This document shows positions 13,457 to 16,127 of a stretch of DNA of 16,127 nt, in pieces. Both the position numbers and the translations under genes were made by a program. Each line of letters begins with the position of its first letter. Positions within the stretch are counted from its first letter, which is position 1. Source of the stretch: an uncultured Ruminococcus sp. (lineage in GTDB: Bacteria; Bacillota; Clostridia; Oscillospirales; Ruminococcaceae). The stretch is taken from contig CALCRR010000321.1 in the NCBI GenBank assembly GCA_937894495.1, positions 1 through 16,127 of the forward strand, in the 5' to 3' direction. The notes beneath the pieces were generated by a model that searched no databases, had not been told where the DNA came from, and saw only the letters and a list, made by a program, of their open reading frames with translations.

Positions 13457-15103
13457 ATGAAACAACTGGACTTCTTCTACGAGCTGATAGTCGATAACTT
13501 CGCCGGGGGCGGAGGTGCTTCAACGGGTATCGAGCTTGCAACGGGCAGACCCGTTGATATAGCTGTTAACCACGACCCTGCGGCGATACTTATGCACAAG
13601 ACAAATCACCCATTCACAAGGCATTATTGTGAGAGCGTGTGGGAGGTCGATCCGAAGGAGCTTTGCGGCGGTCACCCTGTGGGGCTGATGTGGCTGTCTC
13701 CCGACTGCAAGCATTTTTCGAGGGCAAAGGGCGGCAAGCCTGTTGACAAGAACGTGAGAGGACTTGCATGGATAGCTGTAAAGTGGGCGGCGGCGGTCAA
13801 GCCTAGAGTCATCATTCTGGAAAACGTGCCCGAGTTCGTCACATGGGGACCGCTCACCAAAGAGAACCAGCCCGACAAAAACAGGCAGGGCGAGACCTTC
13901 AAAAGCTTTGTAAATGCGCTGAGGTCTCACGGCTACTGTGTGAGCTGGAAAGAGCTGAGAGCCTGTGACTACGGAGCGCCCACCATACGCAAACGGTTTT
14001 TCCTTATTGCCAGATGTGACGGCAGACCGATAGTGTTTCCTGAGCCGACCCATGGCGAGGGCAGACTGCCTTACAGAACGGCAGCGGAATGCATTGACTG
14101 GAGCATACCCTGCAAGTCGGTATTCGGGCGCAGAAAAGGATTAAGACCAAACACATTAAGACGGATAGCAAAGGGACTTGACAAATTTACGATAAAGGCA
14201 GATAAGCCGTTTATCATACCAACAGGCTATGGCGAACGTTCAGGACAGTCACCGAGAGTGAACAGTGTGGACAAGCCGTTAGGTACGATAGTATCAACAG
14301 TAAAGCACGCTGTTGTTGCGCCTTCCATTCAGAAATTCTATGGCGGTATAACAGGCAGCGAGATAAATGAGCCGCTTTCAACGGTAACCGCCGTAGATCA
14401 CAACGCTTTGCTTGCTCCCTCGCTTATTCAGTATCACAGCGAGACTTCTTCACATGAAGTGCGAGGTCAGGCGATAGACGAGCCTATAATGACGGTGGAC
14501 GCTTCGCCGAGATACGCCCTGACGGCGGCGTACATAGTTAAATATTATTCGGGAGATAATTATTCGGCGGTGAGCGAGCCGCTGCACACCATAACTGTCA
14601 AAGAGCGCAATGCCCTTGTGGAAAGCCATCTGTGCATACTCAGAAACGGTCAGGACTGCAAGCCGCTGACAGAGCCGCTGCCTACCGAATGCACAAGCGG
14701 AGGTCATTTTGCGGAAATACGAACGAGCATAAGAAGATATCCTCCGAAGCAGGCTTCACAGCTTGGCAACTGGCGCAAGGTGAGGGTACTGCTCAATAAA
14801 TACTGCGGCTACAGCTTAAAGCATAATGAGATACTGCTTTTGGCGATAGGCGGAGAAAACTACTACATTGACGATATCGGCATGAGAATGCTGGAACCGA
14901 GGGAGCTGTATAATGCCCAGGGCTTCCCGAAGGATTACATTATCGACCACGACTACATGGGCAATGAGTACAGCAGGACTAATCAGGTTGCACGCTGCGG
15001 AAACGCAGTGCCGCCGCCTTTTGCCGAGGCTCTTGTGAGGGCAAATTTGCCCGAGATGTGCGGCAGGAAGATAGAGAGCATAGAGAGCGAGGAGCTGCCA
15101 TGA
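13457..15103 (+). CDS. phage-type cytosine-C5 DNA methyltransferase with repeated recognition region
   Basis: A 548-residue cytosine-C5 methyltransferase. Motif I is DNFAGGGGASTGIELA (13-28). Motif IV is SPDCKHFSRAKGG with catalytic Cys84, Motif VI is ENVPEF (122-127), Motif VIII is TIRKRFFLIA (176-185), and the last motifs are MLEPRELYNAQGF (478-490) and QVARCGNAV (510-518). Between VIII and IX the recognition region has four to five degenerate repeats of about 40 residues around (E/K)PLxT(I/V)-x-ALxxPxIxxYxG, starting near residues 273, 305, 342, 374 and 406. It likely protects phage DNA from host restriction; no endonuclease is next to it. Its ATG follows the previous stop directly, with GGGGAGG upstream. 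Confidence 0.92.
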   Translation: MKQLDFFYELIVDNFAGGGGASTGIELATGRPVDIAVNHDPAAILMHKTNHPFTRHYCESVWEVDPKELCGGHPVGLMWLSPDCKHFSRAKGGKPVDKNVRGLAWIAVKWAAAVKPRVIILENVPEFVTWGPLTKENQPDKNRQGETFKSFVNALRSHGYCVSWKELRACDYGAPTIRKRFFLIARCDGRPIVFPEPTHGEGRLPYRTAAECIDWSIPCKSVFGRRKGLRPNTLRRIAKGLDKFTIKADKPFIIPTGYGERSGQSPRVNSVDKPLGTIVSTVKHAVVAPSIQKFYGGITGSEINEPLSTVTAVDHNALLAPSLIQYHSETSSHEVRGQAIDEPIMTVDASPRYALTAAYIVKYYSGDNYSAVSEPLHTITVKERNALVESHLCILRNGQDCKPLTEPLPTECTSGGHFAEIRTSIRRYPPKQASQLGNWRKVRVLLNKYCGYSLKHNEILLLAIGGENYYIDDIGMRMLEPRELYNAQGFPKDYIIDHDYMGNEYSRTNQVARCGNAVPPPFAEALVRANLPEMCGRKIESIESEELP

Positions 15104-15309
15104 AAATATACGTAGACGAGCTCAGGCTTTACACCATGATGAAAAAGCAGGGCATAAAGAGCTATAAGCAGCTGGCAGAGGAGTCGGGGCTGAGCGTGAA
15201 CACCCTGTGGTGTGCGCTGAACAAAAAGCACGCCTCGCTGAACACGGTGTATCTGCTGGCTGACAGGCTGGGGTGTAAGATGGAGGATATTATTTTTGTG
15301 GAGTGGTAG
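15100..15309 (+). CDS. small Cro/CI-type HTH protein
   Basis: A 69-residue protein that is almost entirely a helix-turn-helix: LRLYTMMKKQGIKSYKQLAEESGLSVNTLWCALNKKHASLNTVYLLADRLGCKMEDIIF. The ATG at 15100 follows GAGGAG by about six bases and overlaps the TGA of the methyltransferase (ATGA), so the two are translationally coupled. Small phage HTH proteins of this kind regulate early gene sets; its target is not visible here. Confidence 0.78.
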   Translation: MKIYVDELRLYTMMKKQGIKSYKQLAEESGLSVNTLWCALNKKHASLNTVYLLADRLGCKMEDIIFVEW

Positions 15310-15332
15310 GTAATACAGGAGGAAATGTAAAA

Positions 15333-15719
15333 ATGCGTGAGATGATTTTCAGAGGGATAAGAAAAGACAACGGCAAACGGGTAGAGGGCTATTACCTCTG
15401 CCTGCACCACCAGCAGCCTGATGATACGGAATTGCATATCATCGTTGATGAGCACGGCGGGTATAACCCTGTTGACCCCGAAACGGTGGGAGAGTTCACA
15501 GGGCTGACGGATAAGAACGGCAGGAAAATTTTTGAGGGGGATATTATAGAGATCGTCGGTGAAGATGCTCGCAGCTTTGTACGTTATGACAGCGTGGAGA
15601 CAGAGTTTTACATGACTTTTGACGATGCATATTTTGGGCTTGGACGTGATTCCATGAGCAGGGAAATTGAAATCATTGGTAACATACACGACAACATTGA
15701 TCTGCTTGAAAGGGAGTGA
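15333..15719 (+). CDS. YopX-family phage protein
   Basis: A 128-residue protein of the YopX family, common in Firmicute prophages, function unknown. It starts MREMIFRGIRKDNGKRVEGYY, and its middle has the family core VGEFTGLTDKNGRKIFEGDIIEI; it ends IIGNIHDNIDLLE. I start it at the ATG at 15333, ten bases after AGGAGG; the frame is open slightly further back without a better site. It lies between the HTH gene and the zinc-ribbon gene, all tightly spaced, in a prophage early operon. Confidence 0.88.
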   Translation: MREMIFRGIRKDNGKRVEGYYLCLHHQQPDDTELHIIVDEHGGYNPVDPETVGEFTGLTDKNGRKIFEGDIIEIVGEDARSFVRYDSVETEFYMTFDDAYFGLGRDSMSREIEIIGNIHDNIDLLERE

Positions 15720-15723
15720 GAAA

Positions 15724-16127
15724 ATGAGACCGATTAATGCTGATGCGCTTAAAAATGGCATAAAACAGCAGTTTTGTCTTGCTTGTAGTAGTGTTTACCC
15801 AAATGAGAGGTGCGGAGCTTGTGACACAGCTGAATGTTTGAGGTACATAGATAACTCATTAACCATTGAGGCTGAACTTGTTAAACACGGGCGGTGGCTT
15901 GTGAGGGAAAAAACTGAGCTTGTGCCAACAGGTAAATTTGCTGTCTCGGAAGGACATATACTTAGCAAGACAAGCAACGACAAGCCATTTAGTCTCAATG
16001 ATGCACATATAATAAGGCTGCGAAAACATAAGGTAGTAAGAAAACCGTATTGCTCAATATGCGGTTCATATGGAGACGATGAATATGATAAAACGCCATA
16101 TTGTCCTTACTGCGGCGCAAGAATGGA
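15724..16127 (+). CDS. prophage zinc-ribbon protein (partial, runs off right edge)
   Basis: An open frame of 134 codons from the ATG at 15724 to the window end, just after the YopX stop and its GGGAG. The first part is MRPINADALKNGIKQQFCLACSSVYPNERCGACDTAECLRY in style, with several cysteines. A central HGRW follows, and the end has two CxxC pairs (YCSICGS, YCPYCGARM). Phage proteins with a DAL opening, HGRW and a terminal zinc ribbon are common and have no assigned function. The true end is outside the window. Confidence 0.75.
   Translation, partial: MRPINADALKNGIKQQFCLACSSVYPNERCGACDTAECLRYIDNSLTIEAELVKHGRWLVREKTELVPTGKFAVSEGHILSKTSNDKPFSLNDAHIIRLRKHKVVRKPYCSICGSYGDDEYDKTPYCPYCGARM

Noticed and set aside
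12428..15103. Restriction-modification system
   Set aside because: Two methyltransferase-type genes lie together, but one lacks its catalytic motif and no endonuclease gene is adjacent; phage self-protection fits better.
15162..15761. 199-codon minus-strand frame opposite HTH and YopX
   Set aside because: The plus-strand genes here have ribosome sites and family motifs; the reverse frame has neither.
1..16127. CRISPR arrays, tRNA or rRNA genes
   Set aside because: I saw no regularly spaced repeats, no cloverleaf or T-loop sequence and no conserved rRNA segments on either strand.

Overview
This looks like mobile DNA of a gut or rumen Firmicute, most likely Ruminococcus or a close Oscillospiraceae relative. 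That placement rests on gene content and style: two large serine recombinases of the clostridial transposon type, a MobC/MOBP-type relaxase pair, a TopB plus giant methylase/helicase block, AGGAGG-type ribosome binding sites and strong TTGACA/TATAAT promoters. I see no rRNA, tRNA, CRISPR array or classical insertion sequence, and no housekeeping chromosomal gene.

Layout. Positions 1-2624 (minus) hold one open frame that starts as topoisomerase III and continues in frame, without the topoisomerase active-site region, into the giant DNA methylase/helicase protein of conjugative elements; it runs off the left edge. Positions 2690-7617 are an integration and regulation module: two related serine recombinases (minus) and, between them, a SLOG-fold protein and an XRE repressor that share a divergent control region, plus a small sigma-region-4-like protein translationally coupled to the second recombinase. 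Positions 7857-10378 (plus) are a mobilisation module: an XRE-type regulator with an apparent frameshift and an embedded terminator-like hairpin, a palindrome-rich likely oriT, mobC and the relaxase. Positions 10384-11512 (minus) are a two-gene unit: a zinc-ribbon/ribbon-helix-helix protein followed after 4 bases by an AT-rich gene whose product carries an RNxxxH motif as in HEPN ribonucleases. Positions 11672-12650 (plus) hold ssb, a small conserved-looking gene and the first part of a parA gene.

At about 12640-12660 the content changes inside one open frame from element-type ParA to a phage-type DNA methyltransferase. From there to the right edge the genes are prophage-like: methyltransferase C-terminal part, a cytosine-C5 methyltransferase with a repeated recognition region, a Cro-like HTH protein, a YopX protein and a zinc-ribbon protein cut by the window end.

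How the parts fit. Recombinases integrate and excise the element, MobC and relaxase nick oriT for transfer, SSB and TopB/helicase proteins process single-stranded DNA, and the small HTH and RHH proteins control the modules through palindromes visible at their own promoters. The two in-frame gene fusions (TopB::methylase and ParA::methyltransferase) are the strangest points. Either the element has been rearranged and is decaying, or the contig joins two sources. The best candidate for an undescribed system is the RHH-zinc / HEPN-like pair between relaxase and ssb, which also shares an operator-like sequence with the ssb promoter.
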